The notes beneath the pieces are model-generated. The model saw nothing but the letters and a program-made list of their open reading frames with translations. It did not search any database and was not told the origin of the DNA. Made by a program: the position numbers and the translations under genes. Source: Staphylococcus shinii (GTDB taxonomy: Bacteria; Bacillota; Bacilli; Staphylococcales; Staphylococcaceae). From it: a stretch of 64,000 nt of DNA. Shown in pieces: positions 21,019 to 32,688 of this stretch (position 1 is the first letter of the stretch; every line of letters begins with the position of its first letter). The stretch spans positions 434,001 through 498,000 of the forward strand of contig NZ_JAGEVL010000001.1 of assembly GCF_017583065.1 (NCBI RefSeq), read 5' to 3'.

Positions 21019-22827
21019 TTAATCTTGCTCGATTTCATCTGTAAGTTTTTCTAATTCATCAACAAGGCTACCTATATAACCAATTGTTGATTTCAAAGGA
21101 GCGTCTGTACGAATATCAATACCAGCGATATCTGCGAGCGCTACGGGCGATTTACTACCACCAGCCTTCAACGTTTCTAACCAAGCATCGACTGCAGGTT
21201 GTCCTTCATTTTTAATGCGTTGAGACATAACTGTACCAATTGTTAAGCCGGCAGAATACGTATAAGAATATAATCCCATATAATAGTGGGGTTGTCTCAT
21301 CCATGTCAACTCTGTACCTTCTGTTAATTTGACACTATCACCAAAGAATTGGCCATATACATCTAACATAATTTGATTGAGTACAGGAGCCGTTAATGAT
21401 TCTCCATTATCCACTTTATTATAGACTTCACGTTGATAAGCTGCTTCTAATAAATGTGTAACCATATTATGATAATAAGTTCTTGAAACAATCGAACCTA
21501 TTACCCAACGTTTAAATTTAAGATTATCACTATTTTTGAACAGATAATTAGACATAAGCATTTCATTCATTGTTGACGGTGCTTCAACAAAATACATCGA
21601 AGCTTCTGATTCTAAATAATTTTGGTGATTCTGTGCCAAAGTAAAGTGACCAGCATGGCCAAGCTCATGTGCTAGAACAAAGGTTTCAGTCATTTTACCT
21701 GTCCACGAAATAAAGATATACGAATGTGATGCATAAGGACTTGCACAAAATGCACCAGTATCTTTACCTTTATTTTGAGCAAAATCTATCCATCTATCAT
21801 GGTACGCAGATTCAACCATTTTTAAGTAATCTTTTCCCAATACTTCTAAAGCACCATAAATATATTGCTTAGATTCTTCAATTGAAATTTCTGGTTCGTA
21901 ATTTGGATCAATAGATACTTTTAAATCTTCAAATCCCATAATTTCTAGGCCGTGAACACGTTTGATTAACTTAGCATATTTTTGCATTATTGGTGCCAAA
22001 TCACTCATAATTACATCAATTTGACGATTAAACATATCACGTGTTACTTCTTGATCCTGTAACAAATAATCAATAACGGAATCATAGCCTCTTAAATCAG
22101 CTTCTATTTTCTCTTGCTGAACTTGCATATTGTATGTAGCAGCAGTAGTATGTTGATATTTACGTAATGCATCGCTGAAATACTTGAAACTTGTCTTTCT
22201 AAATGTTGCATCAGGATTATCTTCGTACTCATTTTCAAATGTTGCATAATCTAAAGGATAAATATGATTATTATGCTTAAAAGGTTCAAAGTTTATGTCC
22301 AACATTTTAGTAGTACCATACAATTCATAAGCACTATCAAAAGTGGGGGACAAACTTGCTAATACCTTTTCTACTTCTGGTGATAATTCATATGCTTTTT
22401 TAGATTTAACTTTAGTAAGAAAATGAGGGTATTTCGACGTATTAATTAGTTCATTTAAATCTTGTTCGGGTAATGCTATAATCTCCGAGATTACGAATGA
22501 TAACTCACTTGCAATTTTGCCATAAGATGTAGATAATTTCGCGCTAAGCGTCTGTGATTGTTCATTGGCTGTATCTACACTTAAGCGTAATTCTGCATAA
22601 TTAGCCATTCTGTCTAATTGAATTAATATTTCAGAATAGTCATCTAAAGCTTGTTCAATTATTTGTATATCATTCATTTGATTAATATATTGCACATTAA
22701 ATGCTTTAGCGGACTCAATTGTATCTGTTAAATTTTGATAAAATGCTTCATCTGAGATAAATAAATCTGAAATATCCCAAGTTTCTTCTAATGGCACTTC
22801 TTTTCTGAATGGTAATGTTTCAGTCAT
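21019..22827 (-). CDS. pepF: Oligoendopeptidase F
   Basis: A 602-residue cytoplasmic zinc endopeptidase of family M3B that cuts medium-length peptides. The HELGHAGH zinc motif lies near residue 385. The third ligand is the glutamate about 25 residues later, in YFVEAPSTMNE. The N-terminal helical domain is complete and the length is normal. AGGAGTGATTCA precedes the ATG. It is convergent with phoU, with which it shares a terminator. Confidence 0.94.
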   Translation of the reverse strand: MTETLPFRKEVPLEETWDISDLFISDEAFYQNLTDTIESAKAFNVQYINQMNDIQIIEQALDDYSEILIQLDRMANYAELRLSVDTANEQSQTLSAKLSTSYGKIASELSFVISEIIALPEQDLNELINTSKYPHFLTKVKSKKAYELSPEVEKVLASLSPTFDSAYELYGTTKMLDINFEPFKHNNHIYPLDYATFENEYEDNPDATFRKTSFKYFSDALRKYQHTTAATYNMQVQQEKIEADLRGYDSVIDYLLQDQEVTRDMFNRQIDVIMSDLAPIMQKYAKLIKRVHGLEIMGFEDLKVSIDPNYEPEISIEESKQYIYGALEVLGKDYLKMVESAYHDRWIDFAQNKGKDTGAFCASPYASHSYIFISWTGKMTETFVLAHELGHAGHFTLAQNHQNYLESEASMYFVEAPSTMNEMLMSNYLFKNSDNLKFKRWVIGSIVSRTYYHNMVTHLLEAAYQREVYNKVDNGESLTAPVLNQIMLDVYGQFFGDSVKLTEGTELTWMRQPHYYMGLYSYTYSAGLTIGTVMSQRIKNEGQPAVDAWLETLKAGGSKSPVALADIAGIDIRTDAPLKSTIGYIGSLVDELEKLTDEIEQD

Positions 22828-23070
22828 TGAATCACTCCTAAATTTTATTAATATTCACAGTTTATTATACATGAAACTCCCATAAGAAATACAACTGTAA
22901 GTTTAATAAAATTCTAAGAAGGGAAGAGTGGTAGAATAGTTTGACGACAGAAGAATGCGTAGATATTATTAGATTATACTCCCATAGCATGACACTATTT
23001 ATATGAAAGTATAGTACAATTAAATTAATACTACTTAAAACCAAGTTTTCAAATATAAGGAGTGCAACAT

Positions 23071-23421
23071 ATGACAATTTTTGATATGCCTAATTTTTTA
23101 TGGATTACAATTGTTGCAGTTATAGTCGTGACTGTTTTTTGTAATCTCGTATTAAATAAATGGTTTGCTACAGCTGTACTCACATTTATAGTATTAGCAA
23201 TAGTAGCCTTTTTAATTCCTAATTTCCAAGACATTACATATGAGCCTTTACTTGGATTTGCAGCGTTTATGGCTGTACTAAGTTTAATCATCAGCTTCTT
23301 GGTGTGGTATTCTACAAGAAATTGGAGACGTAAACGTAGAGAGAAAAAAGCGAAAAAAGCGATTCGTAAACGTGGGGGGATACCACAAGACGAAATTGAA
23401 AATTACAGAGAAAAAAGATAA
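23071..23421 (+). CDS. Small membrane protein, function unknown
   Basis: A 116-residue protein with three hydrophobic segments (about residues 8-27, 32-50 and 60-80) and a strongly basic tail (RNWRRKRREKKAKKAIRKR). Such a tail would lie in the cytoplasm and could bind acidic lipid or nucleic acid. ATAAGGAGTGCAAC precedes ATG 23071, which I prefer over a GTG nine bases upstream inside that ribosome site. It is single, divergent from pepF and followed by a good terminator. I do not recognise a named family. Confidence 0.8.
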   Translation: MTIFDMPNFLWITIVAVIVVTVFCNLVLNKWFATAVLTFIVLAIVAFLIPNFQDITYEPLLGFAAFMAVLSLIISFLVWYSTRNWRRKRREKKAKKAIRKRGGIPQDEIENYREKR

Positions 23422-23425
23422 GTAT

Positions 23426-23472
23426 AACAAAGAGGAATTGTAGCGATTTACGTTACAATTCCTCTTTGTTAT
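23426..23472. terminator. Bidirectional terminator
   Basis: AACAAAGAGGAATTGTA and TACAATTCCTCTTTGTT form a perfect 17-bp stem between two convergent genes. Confidence 0.8.
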
Positions 23473-23499
23473 TATCACTAAATAGGTTAGTGGTGGGGG

Positions 23500-24507
23500 T
23501 TATTTGTAAGCATTCTGTATCTGCTTAAGTTGATCAATAGTTAAACCGATGCCACCTTCACCGAAAAACCAACTATTTGCTTCAAATAGTGTAACATCAT
23601 CATTTTTAATTGCTTTGGAATTTTTTATAACATCATTTTGTAACGATTGTGGTATCGTTTTACTTTGTCCATTAGCTTTTTTTGTTCTATCAATAACAAA
23701 TAATTTATCAGGATTAATTTCATTTAAGTATTCATTAGAAATAAGTATACCACTTGAGTTTGCTTTCATTTGTTTATCAGCATGCTTAATTCCTAAATCT
23801 TGGTTTAAGAAACCTCCAAATCTACCAGTAGAACCATATGTTTTTAACCCTTTATCATCAACGTTTAAAAACAAGACTGATTCATCGCCAATTCGTTTTT
23901 TGGTTTCAGCAACTTTGTCATCTAGTTGTGTAACTAATTTCTTTACCTCTTTTTGCTTTTCGAAAATCTTACCAATATTTTTAGTATTATTCTTAATAGA
24001 AGCTATGTAATCATCATTTTGCGGACTTATAAAAACAATTTTAGCATTTGGAGCAGCTTTCTTCATTTCTTCCAAAGTTTTAGTATGCGCTTGTCTAAAA
24101 GAAGCAAAAATAACATCTGGTTTAGACTTTGCTAACTCATCATAATTAGGTTGTCCAGGATTCCCAAGATTTTTATATTTACTATTCTTAAATGATTTTA
24201 GTCTATCTGGTAAAAATGAAGCTCCTTGTCCCTTAGCAATAGCAACTATATGATTTTCTAATTTTAATTGTTGCATTACATCTAACGCGCCATAATCCAT
24301 TACTACAACTCGTTTAGGATTTACAGGAACCTCTACAACTTCATGTTTCATTTCGCCTCTATTATGATCTTTATTTTTATCTTTAAACTCATAAGAAGTT
24401 TTAATTTTAACAGTTTGTTTTGTTTCTTTGTCACTGTGAGCATTACTACAAGCACCTAAAAATAAAAAACAAAAAGTTGTTAGCGTAATTAATATAAATT
24501 TATTCAC
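23500..24507 (-). CDS. Siderophore/iron-binding lipoprotein of an ABC importer
   Basis: A 335-residue lipoprotein (lipobox FLGAC, Cys20) of the FepB/FecB class-III binding-protein family. The mature part has the two-lobe pattern: VVMDYGALDVMQQL near residue 70, then NYDELAKSKPDVIFAS, and a C-terminal lobe with LFLNVDDKGLKTYG. It should capture a ferric siderophore or citrate outside the membrane. No permease or ATPase gene is beside it, so it must use a shared permease coded elsewhere. A Fur-like palindrome about 40 bases upstream indicates iron repression. The exact ligand is unknown. Confidence 0.86.
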   Translation of the reverse strand: MNKFILITLTTFCFLFLGACSNAHSDKETKQTVKIKTSYEFKDKNKDHNRGEMKHEVVEVPVNPKRVVVMDYGALDVMQQLKLENHIVAIAKGQGASFLPDRLKSFKNSKYKNLGNPGQPNYDELAKSKPDVIFASFRQAHTKTLEEMKKAAPNAKIVFISPQNDDYIASIKNNTKNIGKIFEKQKEVKKLVTQLDDKVAETKKRIGDESVLFLNVDDKGLKTYGSTGRFGGFLNQDLGIKHADKQMKANSSGILISNEYLNEINPDKLFVIDRTKKANGQSKTIPQSLQNDVIKNSKAIKNDDVTLFEANSWFFGEGGIGLTIDQLKQIQNAYK

Positions 24508-24547
24508 GTGAAAATCCTCCTTTAATCTAGTAGTTAATTATATATTA

Positions 24548-24566
24548 ATTGAAAACTATTATCAAT
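24548..24566 (-). promoter_or_regulatory. Fur box
   Basis: ATTGAAAACTATTATCAAT agrees at 16 of 19 positions with the palindromic Gram-positive Fur consensus (ATTGATAATCATTATCAAT). It lies directly upstream of the iron-binding lipoprotein gene. Confidence 0.7.
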
Positions 24567-25420
<854 letters not shown>

Positions 25421-25472
25421 TTTGTTTTATTTGGGTATATATTATTTAGTAAAAACTTTAGGAGTGAGATTT

Positions 25473-25994
25473 ATGCAACAATCTTCAAATATTAAATGGT
25501 CCAGTTTAGCCATTGGCGTCATTTTTCTTATTATTGGCGTGTTTATCATAAGTTTTCCAGAAGAAAACTTATTTACTATAACATGGTTAATTGGTTTATT
25601 ATTTATAATTAATGGGTTTTTAGAAATATTCGTAAGACAAGTAATCAAAAATGCAACACAGCAAAGATCTACATTGCTAATCTTACTTGGAATTATTAAT
25701 ATTATCCTTGGTTTATTAATTCTGTTTAATGTAGTAACAAGTACGACTTTTATTGTTTATTTATTTGCAATTTGGTTTATTATTAACGCAGTTTTCAATA
25801 TTTTTAATGTAACGCCTGTAGAAAAATCAAATAAAAGCTTTCATTTAATTTCAATTCTTCTAAATATTGTAGCTATCATATTTGGTATTATATTACTGTT
25901 TAACCCACTCATAGCAGCATTTATTATTGCAATATTTATAAGTGCAGTATTCTTTATTATAGGTATCACTTATATTATAGATGCATTATATTAG
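25473..25994 (+). CDS. DUF308 (HdeD-like) membrane protein
   Basis: A 173-residue polytopic protein with about six short hydrophobic helices arranged as paired repeats, matching the DUF308/HdeD family. In enterobacteria HdeD relates to acid resistance. The role in staphylococci is unknown. ATG 25473 follows TAGGAGTGAGATTT. An in-frame start at 25422 would add 17 residues upstream of this ribosome site and is rejected. It is flanked by the empty spacer and two consecutive terminators, so it is monocistronic. Confidence 0.82.
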   Translation: MQQSSNIKWSSLAIGVIFLIIGVFIISFPEENLFTITWLIGLLFIINGFLEIFVRQVIKNATQQRSTLLILLGIINIILGLLILFNVVTSTTFIVYLFAIWFIINAVFNIFNVTPVEKSNKSFHLISILLNIVAIIFGIILLFNPLIAAFIIAIFISAVFFIIGITYIIDALY

Positions 25995-25997
25995 TCA

Positions 25998-26039
25998 TTT
26001 TTTCTCACTCTAAAAACTATTATTTAGAGTGAGAAAAAA
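25998..26039 (+). terminator. Terminator after the DUF308 gene
   Basis: TTTTCTCACTCTAAA and TTTAGAGTGAGAAAA pair around a short AT loop within 40 bases of the stop codon. The trailing bases are A rather than T on the plus strand, so it may act better in the other direction. Confidence 0.55.
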
Positions 26040-26050
26040 TTTGTAATCAA

Positions 26051-26083
26051 AAACACACTAAAACAGAGTGTTTTAGTGTGTTT
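26051..26083. terminator. Second hairpin after the DUF308 gene
   Basis: A perfect 15-bp stem, AAACACACTAAAACA with TGTTTTAGTGTGTTT, with loop GAG. There is no strong T run. The stem is long enough to protect or end a transcript. Confidence 0.5.
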
Positions 26084-26278
26084 CAAAATATTAATTCAAA
26101 ATAATATAATAACTATTTTTACTATAAAATCATTTATATGCATAGATATTGAAATTGTTTTACCCTATGCTATACTAAAATACGTGGAGTACAACCAGAA
26201 ATATACTTCTAAGATTATTCCACATTATAGTTCACTGTTATATTGGAATGCCATCCTAATATAACCAATTTCAGAACG

Positions 26279-26327
26279 AAAGAAAGCATACTGATTAGGG
26301 CTTACATCATCAGCATGCTTTCTTTTT
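26279..26327 (-). terminator. Terminator of femAB
   Basis: Arms AGAAAGCAT and ATGCTTTCT, extended by CTGAT and ATCAG with a mismatch, lie just past the femB stop. The minus-strand tail reads TTTCTTTC. Confidence 0.7.
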
Positions 26328-26329
26328 TA

Positions 26330-27589
26330 TTATTTTCTTATCTTTTTTCTTAAATTATTCAGTGTATTAAACAACCAATATTTCGATTTCTTGATTGGTT
26401 TGTAAAAATCACCGATTAATTCTTCAATTTGTACATTAAAACCACGTTTAAAGCGATAAACACCATAATCCTCGCTATTTTCAGTAAAATCGCCTGATAG
26501 TCCATAAAAATTATAACGTCCATATCCATGATCAAAACAATAATTCAACATAAACCAGTGCATCATATAAGGTCCCATGTATTGGTTATATTTTTCTGAA
26601 GAACCACCTGAGAAATAATTTACTTCATACGCATTTGCAAAGTATACACCAGCAGCTAGATTCAATATTGCCCCATCAGTTAATCTTAATTCACTTGCAT
26701 GAAGCAATTCCTTTTTATCATGATTAATTTGCTTGTCTAACTCTGTAATTTTCTTTAGTTGCTTGTCTGATTTGTTTTCATTTTGCATCATTTGGTCTCT
26801 ACGTGCTTCTTTTTCATTAATACCCTCTTGCGTACTATTGATATATTCATCTAAATCAATATATGCCAATGGTACTAATGCTTTATCGCCATAATTATCG
26901 ATAAAATTATAAAAATATTCATCTGTTTTTGAGACAAATCCAGCACGTTCTTCGGTTTCGCGATAAAGTTCTAAGAACGTTCCAAATTCTTCTCTTGGTA
27001 ATAATCTTACTTTCACACCGTAATTAATCGCTTTATTAATGTTTCGCTTACGTTGGCTATCGAATTGTTTTTTTAATGAAGCTGGCGTTTCACCATCAAG
27101 ATTTAATACACCCATCCATCTCACTTGACTTGATGTATCGTATTCCGTTGTAAAACCATGATGTGTATAATTATGAGCTTTAAATAAATTTACTAACGCA
27201 TCATTTTTATCTTCATTCGGTAAAGGATTAATATCTTTATCATAAATTTGATAAATCCAATATGGATCCATTTTTACATACAAGCAATTATGCTGTTGCA
27301 AATATGTATCTAATTCTCGCAAATAGAAATCTACTAAACCTAAATCATTGTAATCCATCACCGGTCCGCGATTTGAATAATAAACATAGCTTCCCATTGT
27401 AGGGATTTTAGAGAAAAGACTAGCAGCAATAACTTGATTGTCGTCATCTTTTAAGCCTAATAAAACAACTTGAAATCCATCTTCTTCTCTTGTCGCAATA
27501 TTTTCTTTCACTTGAAAGTAATGACTCTCTAGTGCTGGATTCTGTACAAAATTGTCATATTCTTTGACAGTTAACTCTGTAAATTTCAT
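26330..27589 (-). CDS. femB: FemB, aminoacyltransferase for glycines 4-5 of the bridge
   Basis: A 419-residue FemABX transferase that adds the last two glycines of the peptidoglycan interpeptide bridge, using glycyl-tRNA and lipid II as substrates. Two GNAT-like subdomains are interrupted by a seryl-tRNA-synthetase-like helical arm (about residues 240-300, rich in K/E/Q, with KSDKQLKKI). The motif [19 protein letters not shown] and the conserved end [19 protein letters not shown] match staphylococcal FemB. It is 28 bases after femA. Cytoplasmic, acting at the membrane face. Confidence 0.97.
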   Translation of the reverse strand: MKFTELTVKEYDNFVQNPALESHYFQVKENIATREEDGFQVVLLGLKDDDNQVIAASLFSKIPTMGSYVYYSNRGPVMDYNDLGLVDFYLRELDTYLQQHNCLYVKMDPYWIYQIYDKDINPLPNEDKNDALVNLFKAHNYTHHGFTTEYDTSSQVRWMGVLNLDGETPASLKKQFDSQRKRNINKAINYGVKVRLLPREEFGTFLELYRETEERAGFVSKTDEYFYNFIDNYGDKALVPLAYIDLDEYINSTQEGINEKEARRDQMMQNENKSDKQLKKITELDKQINHDKKELLHASELRLTDGAILNLAAGVYFANAYEVNYFSGGSSEKYNQYMGPYMMHWFMLNYCFDHGYGRYNFYGLSGDFTENSEDYGVYRFKRGFNVQIEELIGDFYKPIKKSKYWLFNTLNNLRKKIRK

Positions 27590-27617
27590 TCTAGCTTAGT
27601 TCCCTTCTTTTAAATGT

Positions 27618-28880
27618 TTATTTCTTTTTATCTTTAATTTTCTTTAATGTCGTATAAATTTTGTACATTGGTTTATTGATTGGTTTAATAAAATCACCAA
27701 CATATTCTACTACCTCTGCATTAAATCCTTTTTTGAATTTCACTACACCAGCATCTTCTGCATCTTCTGTGAAATGACCACTAATGCCATAAAAATTATA
27801 CCTATCAATATTATGGTCGATAGCATAGTTAATCATTTTCCATTGAATGGCATAACTACCAGCAAAATGCCTAAACTCGTTTGACGTTCCCCCTGCATAA
27901 TACACAACTTCATAAGGATTAACGATGAAATATGCTGCTGAGATTGGTAGTTCATTACCATGTTTCTCTTGTAAAGCTTTAGCTTCATCAATTTTTTGTT
28001 GATTCGCTATAAGTTGTTGCTCTAGATTATCTTTTTTATTATACGCCTTTTTATTTTCAGGTCTTTTCTCGATATCCTTTACAGCTTTATTGATATCTTT
28101 GCTTAATACCTCACGTTCAGCTTGCAATTCTTCAATATATTCATCGAAATCCATATAAGCTAAAGGTACTAGCACACGATTTTTATAGTATCTTAATCTA
28201 TTATAGTAAAAATCATCGTCTCTATCGTCAAAATCTTTAGTTTCTGATGTATCTTCCATAAATGAGCGGAAAATTGGCAACTCATCTTCCCCTAAGAATC
28301 TAACTTTCACGCCATTTTTTTGTACTTTTTTAGTATTTCGTTTACGTAAACTATCCATACCGTTTAGTACATCTTTAGCAGTTTTACCTGCTAAGTCCAG
28401 TACAGAGTGAAATCTAATTTGGATAATTGAATCGAAACCTGTTAAAAAACCTTGATGCTTGTATCCAAGTTGTTTCATTTTATCGAAAATCCAATCATGG
28501 CCTGCATTTTCCAATACTTCACCATCATGATTACGATATTGATAAGCTAAATAAGGGTCAACTCTTAAATAAAGCGCATTATGTTTTTTTACATATTTTG
28601 ATAATTCATTGAAAAAATAATGTACTAACTCTTTATTTTCAAAATCTATAACTGGCCCTCTATTAGTGTAAAAATATTTAAAGAATTTCATTACTGGTAC
28701 CGCAGTTAATAAGCAAGCTGCGATAACTTCGTTTTCATTATTTTTTATGCCTACTAAATGTGTTTCAGTACTTTCTGCAATTTTTAATTCATAATTACCT
28801 ACCATTTGTGTAAAATGACTATTTGGCATTTTATCTGTAAATGCACCAAACTCTTTTGCAGTTAAATTCGTAAATTTCAT
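27618..28880 (-). CDS. femA: FemA, aminoacyltransferase for glycines 2-3 of the bridge
   Basis: A 420-residue FemABX transferase adding glycines 2 and 3 to the bridge begun by FmhB/FemX. It has two GNAT-like subdomains and a coiled-coil arm around residues 245-310 (EREVLSKDINKAVKDIEKR). The motif DSLRKRNTKKVQKNGVKVR and the end FKKGFNAEVVEYVGDFIKP match FemA of staphylococci closely. It is the first gene of the femA-femB pair, which is a genus-level marker. Loss of function in S. aureus shortens the bridge and restores beta-lactam sensitivity (known). Confidence 0.97.
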   Translation of the reverse strand: MKFTNLTAKEFGAFTDKMPNSHFTQMVGNYELKIAESTETHLVGIKNNENEVIAACLLTAVPVMKFFKYFYTNRGPVIDFENKELVHYFFNELSKYVKKHNALYLRVDPYLAYQYRNHDGEVLENAGHDWIFDKMKQLGYKHQGFLTGFDSIIQIRFHSVLDLAGKTAKDVLNGMDSLRKRNTKKVQKNGVKVRFLGEDELPIFRSFMEDTSETKDFDDRDDDFYYNRLRYYKNRVLVPLAYMDFDEYIEELQAEREVLSKDINKAVKDIEKRPENKKAYNKKDNLEQQLIANQQKIDEAKALQEKHGNELPISAAYFIVNPYEVVYYAGGTSNEFRHFAGSYAIQWKMINYAIDHNIDRYNFYGISGHFTEDAEDAGVVKFKKGFNAEVVEYVGDFIKPINKPMYKIYTTLKKIKDKKK

Positions 28881-29270
28881 TTTTGTATACTCCTAATTGT
28901 CTATAATTCTTTTTCGAGTTAAACTTCAATCTTAATTATTATACAATATTCATTCATAAAACAAAATCAAAACCCTGTTCATAAAGCTTTATATTCATTG
29001 TCTGTCTTACAATTATTATCGTTACTTCTATTCTAACAAAGTATTTCCATTTAATCTTTCATCAGCATTAGTTTAATTATTAAAAAGTATTATAATATTC
29101 ATTTACTTACTAAACAACATCTTATAACAATAGGATGGTGAAATGATATTTCAGCTTTATATTAAGCTATTAAGATAAGTAATCATACATAAACTGCTTT
29201 AATTCAGCCTTCTTCAACTATGATTAACTTCAAATGTTATTGTCTGTTTTGTTATTTCTTAAAATATAAT
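28881..29270. other. Spacer before femA
   Basis: About 390 bases of AT-rich DNA upstream of femA, which must hold its promoter. I see no credible gene in it. Confidence 0.5.
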
Positions 29271-29306
29271 AAAAACTGGGAAACTTAATAAGTCTCCCAG
29301 TTTTTT
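29271..29306 (-). terminator. Terminator of the DJ-1/PfpI gene
   Basis: AAAAACTGGGA and TCCCAGTTTTT form an 11-bp stem. The A/T runs suit termination on either strand. Confidence 0.75.
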
Positions 29307-29344
29307 ATTAGTGCAAATAAATAACTAATTCATTATCATTGTGT

Positions 29345-30004
29345 TTATTTTAATGCGTCTCGTAGTGCTTTACCGATAGCAACACTTGATTGTGGGTTTT
29401 GGCCAGTGATAAATTGACTATCTGTTTCTACATGCTCGCTAAAGTTTTCTTTAGTTATGAATTTAGCGCCTTGATTTTCTAATTCTGTTTGAGTTAAGAA
29501 TGGCACTTTATTTTCTAAGCCCATTGCACGTTCTTCTTCATCTGTAAACGAAGTAAGCGTAACCCCGTTAACTAAGAAATTACCTTGTTTATCTTTGGCA
29601 CCAACAAATGCACTTGGCCCATGACACACTGATGAAATGATTTTATCTTCGTCTTTAAAATCAGCTAATATCGATGATAATTGTTGATTGTGTGCATAAT
29701 CAAATACCGTGCCGTGACCACCAGGTAAATATACAGCGTCATATTGAGCTACGTCTATTTCTGCAATGCTTGGCACATCTTTAATTTTTGCTACAAATTC
29801 TGCATACTTATCTAATTCATTATTCTGTGTTGAATTTGGATCTAATGGAACAGCTCCACCTTCAATAGAAGTTAAATCTACAGCAATGTCTGCTTCAGTT
29901 AATATATTATAAGGCTCGCTCGCCTCTTCTAACCATAATCCTGTTGGTGTTCCATCATCATATTGGTCTCTACTTGTTAGTATGAATAAAACTTTTTTGC
30001 TCAT
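29345..30004 (-). CDS. DJ-1/PfpI family protein (Hsp31/HchA-like)
   Basis: A 219-residue type 1 glutamine-amidotransferase-like protein. The nucleophile elbow SSVCHGPSA holds Cys127 and His128, and Glu26 in WLEEASEPY supplies the acidic residue. This triad is that of Hsp31-type glyoxalase III/chaperone proteins, which detoxify methylglyoxal or protect against carbonyl stress. The sequence looks catalytically complete. It lacks the extra N-terminal part of E. coli HchA. It is transcribed alone between femA and the trp operon. Confidence 0.86.
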   Translation of the reverse strand: MSKKVLFILTSRDQYDDGTPTGLWLEEASEPYNILTEADIAVDLTSIEGGAVPLDPNSTQNNELDKYAEFVAKIKDVPSIAEIDVAQYDAVYLPGGHGTVFDYAHNQQLSSILADFKDEDKIISSVCHGPSAFVGAKDKQGNFLVNGVTLTSFTDEEERAMGLENKVPFLTQTELENQGAKFITKENFSEHVETDSQFITGQNPQSSVAIGKALRDALK

Positions 30005-30120
30005 TTTATATCACCTCTTCATAAAATAAGAATTATCTTTGATAAAATATATACCAATAATCCTCTGATAATCTGTTACCCTTATTTTAACAAAATTATA
30101 CATAAAATTATTGTGGAATT

Positions 30121-30849
30121 TTATTGATTAAGTGCATTTCTTATAGATTTTAAGTAATTCAACATATTTTTTTCACTATCATTTTCAAATCGTTTAACAA
30201 TTTCGCTACCTATAACTACACCATCTGACGCCTCTGTAATATCTTTAACATGTTCAGGTGTTCGTATACCAAACCCAGCAACTACGGGCACCTTAGATTT
30301 AGATTTTATTTTTTTTATTCTATCTTTTAAATCTGGATGAAACTTACCATTTTCACCCGTTGTAGCATTCATCGTTACAGTATAAATAAAACCTTCTGCT
30401 TCTTTAGCGATTTGATTACTTCGAGATTCAGATGTTGTCATAGCGATTAATGAGATGACTTTTGTTTGTCTTTGTGGGTGTCGTGCTTTAAATTGTTGCA
30501 CTAATTCATGTGGTAAATCTGGTATAATTAATCCATAAACACCCGCACGCGCACATGCTTGTAAAAAGTCTGCCTCACCATAATAGTTGATGATATTATA
30601 ATATGTCATTAACACATAATCACTTTCGATTTCATTACGATGTTCTGTGAGTTGATCCAAAATAAATTGTATATTTACTCCTTCTTGGATTGCTTTGCTA
30701 CCAGCATCCATAATCACTGGCCCGTCAGCAACTGGATCTGAAAAAGGGACACCCACTTCAATAATATCTGCACCGACATTACTCAGTGTTTTTACATTTT
30801 CAATAAAATGCTTATTTCCCATTACATATGGTATAAATAATTTATGCAT
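30121..30849 (-). CDS. trpA: Tryptophan synthase alpha chain
   Basis: A 242-residue TIM barrel that cleaves indole-3-glycerol phosphate and passes indole to TrpB. Catalytic Glu is in [18 protein letters not shown], with its Asp in LIIPDLPHE. The C-terminal phosphate loop is [13 protein letters not shown] 30849 has GGAAGGTG seven bases upstream. A GTG nine bases earlier overlaps that site and is rejected. The start overlaps the end of trpB by eight bases. It is the last gene of the operon. Confidence 0.95.
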   Translation of the reverse strand: MHKLFIPYVMGNKHFIENVKTLSNVGADIIEVGVPFSDPVADGPVIMDAGSKAIQEGVNIQFILDQLTEHRNEIESDYVLMTYYNIINYYGEADFLQACARAGVYGLIIPDLPHELVQQFKARHPQRQTKVISLIAMTTSESRSNQIAKEAEGFIYTVTMNATTGENGKFHPDLKDRIKKIKSKSKVPVVAGFGIRTPEHVKDITEASDGVVIGSEIVKRFENDSEKNMLNYLKSIRNALNQ

Positions 30850-32056
30850 GTGTGTCACCTTCCTGTTTCATATAATTTCTAATCGTTTCCATATCTTTAT
30901 CACCGCGACCTGATACTGTAACAACAAGGATTTCATCTGAGTCCATAGTTGGTGCTAAAGTTTCAACATAACTTAAAGCATGCGCACTTTCAATAGCAGG
31001 AATAATACCTTCAGCTTTAGTGAATCTAACAAGTGCATCCATTGCCTGTTTATCACTTGCAGTTGCATACTTCACTCTGCCGATATCATGATAATACGAA
31101 TGTTCAGGGCCCACGCCAGGATAATCTAATCCAGCTGAAATAGAGTGCGCTAATTCAATTTGACCATGCTCATCTTGAATCAGATACATCTTCGTACCAT
31201 GTAACACGCCTTCTTTACCTTTATTTATTGCTAATGCATGTTTGTCAGACTCAAAACCTTCACCAGCTGCTTCGACGCCATATAACTTCACATCATCTTC
31301 TACGAATGGGTAAAACGTTCCAATTGCATTTGATCCCCCGCCAACGCAAGCAACAATGGCATCAGGCAAGCGCCCTTCAATCTCTTGTACTTGTGATTTA
31401 ATCTCAGTACCTATAATTTTTTGGAAATCTCTTACAATAGTAGGAAATGGATCTGGGCCTAAGGCAGAACCTAATAAATAATGCGTATCTTCTACATGAC
31501 TAACCCAATATTGTAATGCCTTGTTCACTGCATCCGACAGCGTTCCTTGACCTTCTGTTACTGGTTCTACTTTGGCACCTAATAATTCCATGCGAAAAAC
31601 ATTTAATGATTGTCTTTTAATATCTTCTTCACCCATAAATACAACAAGCTCCATATCAAACAACGCCGCTACCGTTGCACTAGCCACGCCATGTTGACCT
31701 GCACCTGTTTCAGCAACTAGTTTGTTTTTTCCCATACGTTTAGCCAACAACGCTTGCCCAAGTGCATTATTAATTTTATGTGCACCAGTATGGTTTAAGT
31801 CTTCACGTTTCAAGTAAATTTTGGCACCACCTAATGATTCTGAGTATGACTTAGCATAAGTCAATGGTGTTTCACGGCCTACATAATCTTTTAAATAACC
31901 ATCAAGTTCTTCTTGGAATTTAGGATCTTCTTTTGCTTCTTGATAAGCTTTTTTAAGTTCTTGTACTGCCGGCATTAAAGTTTCCGGTACATACTGCCCC
32001 CCATAATTACCAAAGAAACCAAATTCATCTACTTCTGTTTGAATGTTTTTAACCAT
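30842..32056 (-). CDS. trpB: Tryptophan synthase beta chain
   Basis: A 404-residue PLP enzyme joining indole and serine to tryptophan. The PLP lysine lies in [13 protein letters not shown], and the phosphate loop is [21 protein letters not shown] is the typical N terminus. It starts two bases past the trpF stop and works as a complex with TrpA. Confidence 0.96.
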   Translation of the reverse strand: MVKNIQTEVDEFGFFGNYGGQYVPETLMPAVQELKKAYQEAKEDPKFQEELDGYLKDYVGRETPLTYAKSYSESLGGAKIYLKREDLNHTGAHKINNALGQALLAKRMGKNKLVAETGAGQHGVASATVAALFDMELVVFMGEEDIKRQSLNVFRMELLGAKVEPVTEGQGTLSDAVNKALQYWVSHVEDTHYLLGSALGPDPFPTIVRDFQKIIGTEIKSQVQEIEGRLPDAIVACVGGGSNAIGTFYPFVEDDVKLYGVEAAGEGFESDKHALAINKGKEGVLHGTKMYLIQDEHGQIELAHSISAGLDYPGVGPEHSYYHDIGRVKYATASDKQAMDALVRFTKAEGIIPAIESAHALSYVETLAPTMDSDEILVVTVSGRGDKDMETIRNYMKQEGDTHA

Positions 32057-32058
32057 AA

Positions 32059-32688
32059 TTAATTAGCTCCTTTTACTAGTTCTATTATTGATTGCATTTT
32101 ACATATATCTTTATCGTTATTTGTTTCTATGCCACTAGCAATATCATAACCACCATGTTGCAGCGATAGTTTTTCAATCTTTTGGATATTTTCATAATTG
32201 ATCCCACCTGCAATCAAATAATCAATATCTCTAATAACTTCCAACATTTTCCAATCATACACTTTACCTGTACCACCATAATTTTGTGATGGTGTGTCTA
32301 TAATAAATTGGTCTATTACATATTTATAATATTCAATTGCTGTCAGTAATGATGCACTATCTTGAGCTGGCAAAGCTTTAATAATTTTTATATCTTTATC
32401 TTTTTGTCTTATATACGAAATGGTAGACAATGGTTCCTCACCGTGCAATTGAATTGATGTGATACCAGTTTCTTCTATTAAACTATCTATCACCTTATAT
32501 TCAGGATTCACCAAGATAACGACTTTTTCTTTATCTTCAGGGATAATATCTGTAAATTGCTTAATAGTTTGGATATCAACAAATCGCTTACTTTTGGAAA
32601 AATGAATAAACCCTATAGCATCGATGTCCATATCTTTTGCTTTTTTCACATCAGCTAATTGACGAAAACCACAAAATTTCAACTTCAT
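32059..32688 (-). CDS. trpF: Phosphoribosylanthranilate isomerase
   Basis: A 209-residue TIM barrel catalysing the Amadori rearrangement in tryptophan synthesis. The catalytic Cys is in KFCGFR at the N terminus and Asp is in [15 protein letters not shown]. Its ATG overlaps the trpC stop by four bases. Confidence 0.94.
   Translation of the reverse strand: MKLKFCGFRQLADVKKAKDMDIDAIGFIHFSKSKRFVDIQTIKQFTDIIPEDKEKVVILVNPEYKVIDSLIEETGITSIQLHGEEPLSTISYIRQKDKDIKIIKALPAQDSASLLTAIEYYKYVIDQFIIDTPSQNYGGTGKVYDWKMLEVIRDIDYLIAGGINYENIQKIEKLSLQHGGYDIASGIETNNDKDICKMQSIIELVKGAN

Noticed and set aside
26076..26264. A 62-codon plus-strand frame after the DUF308 gene
   Set aside because: No ribosome site, unusual composition, and its first bases lie inside the second hairpin after the DUF308 gene.
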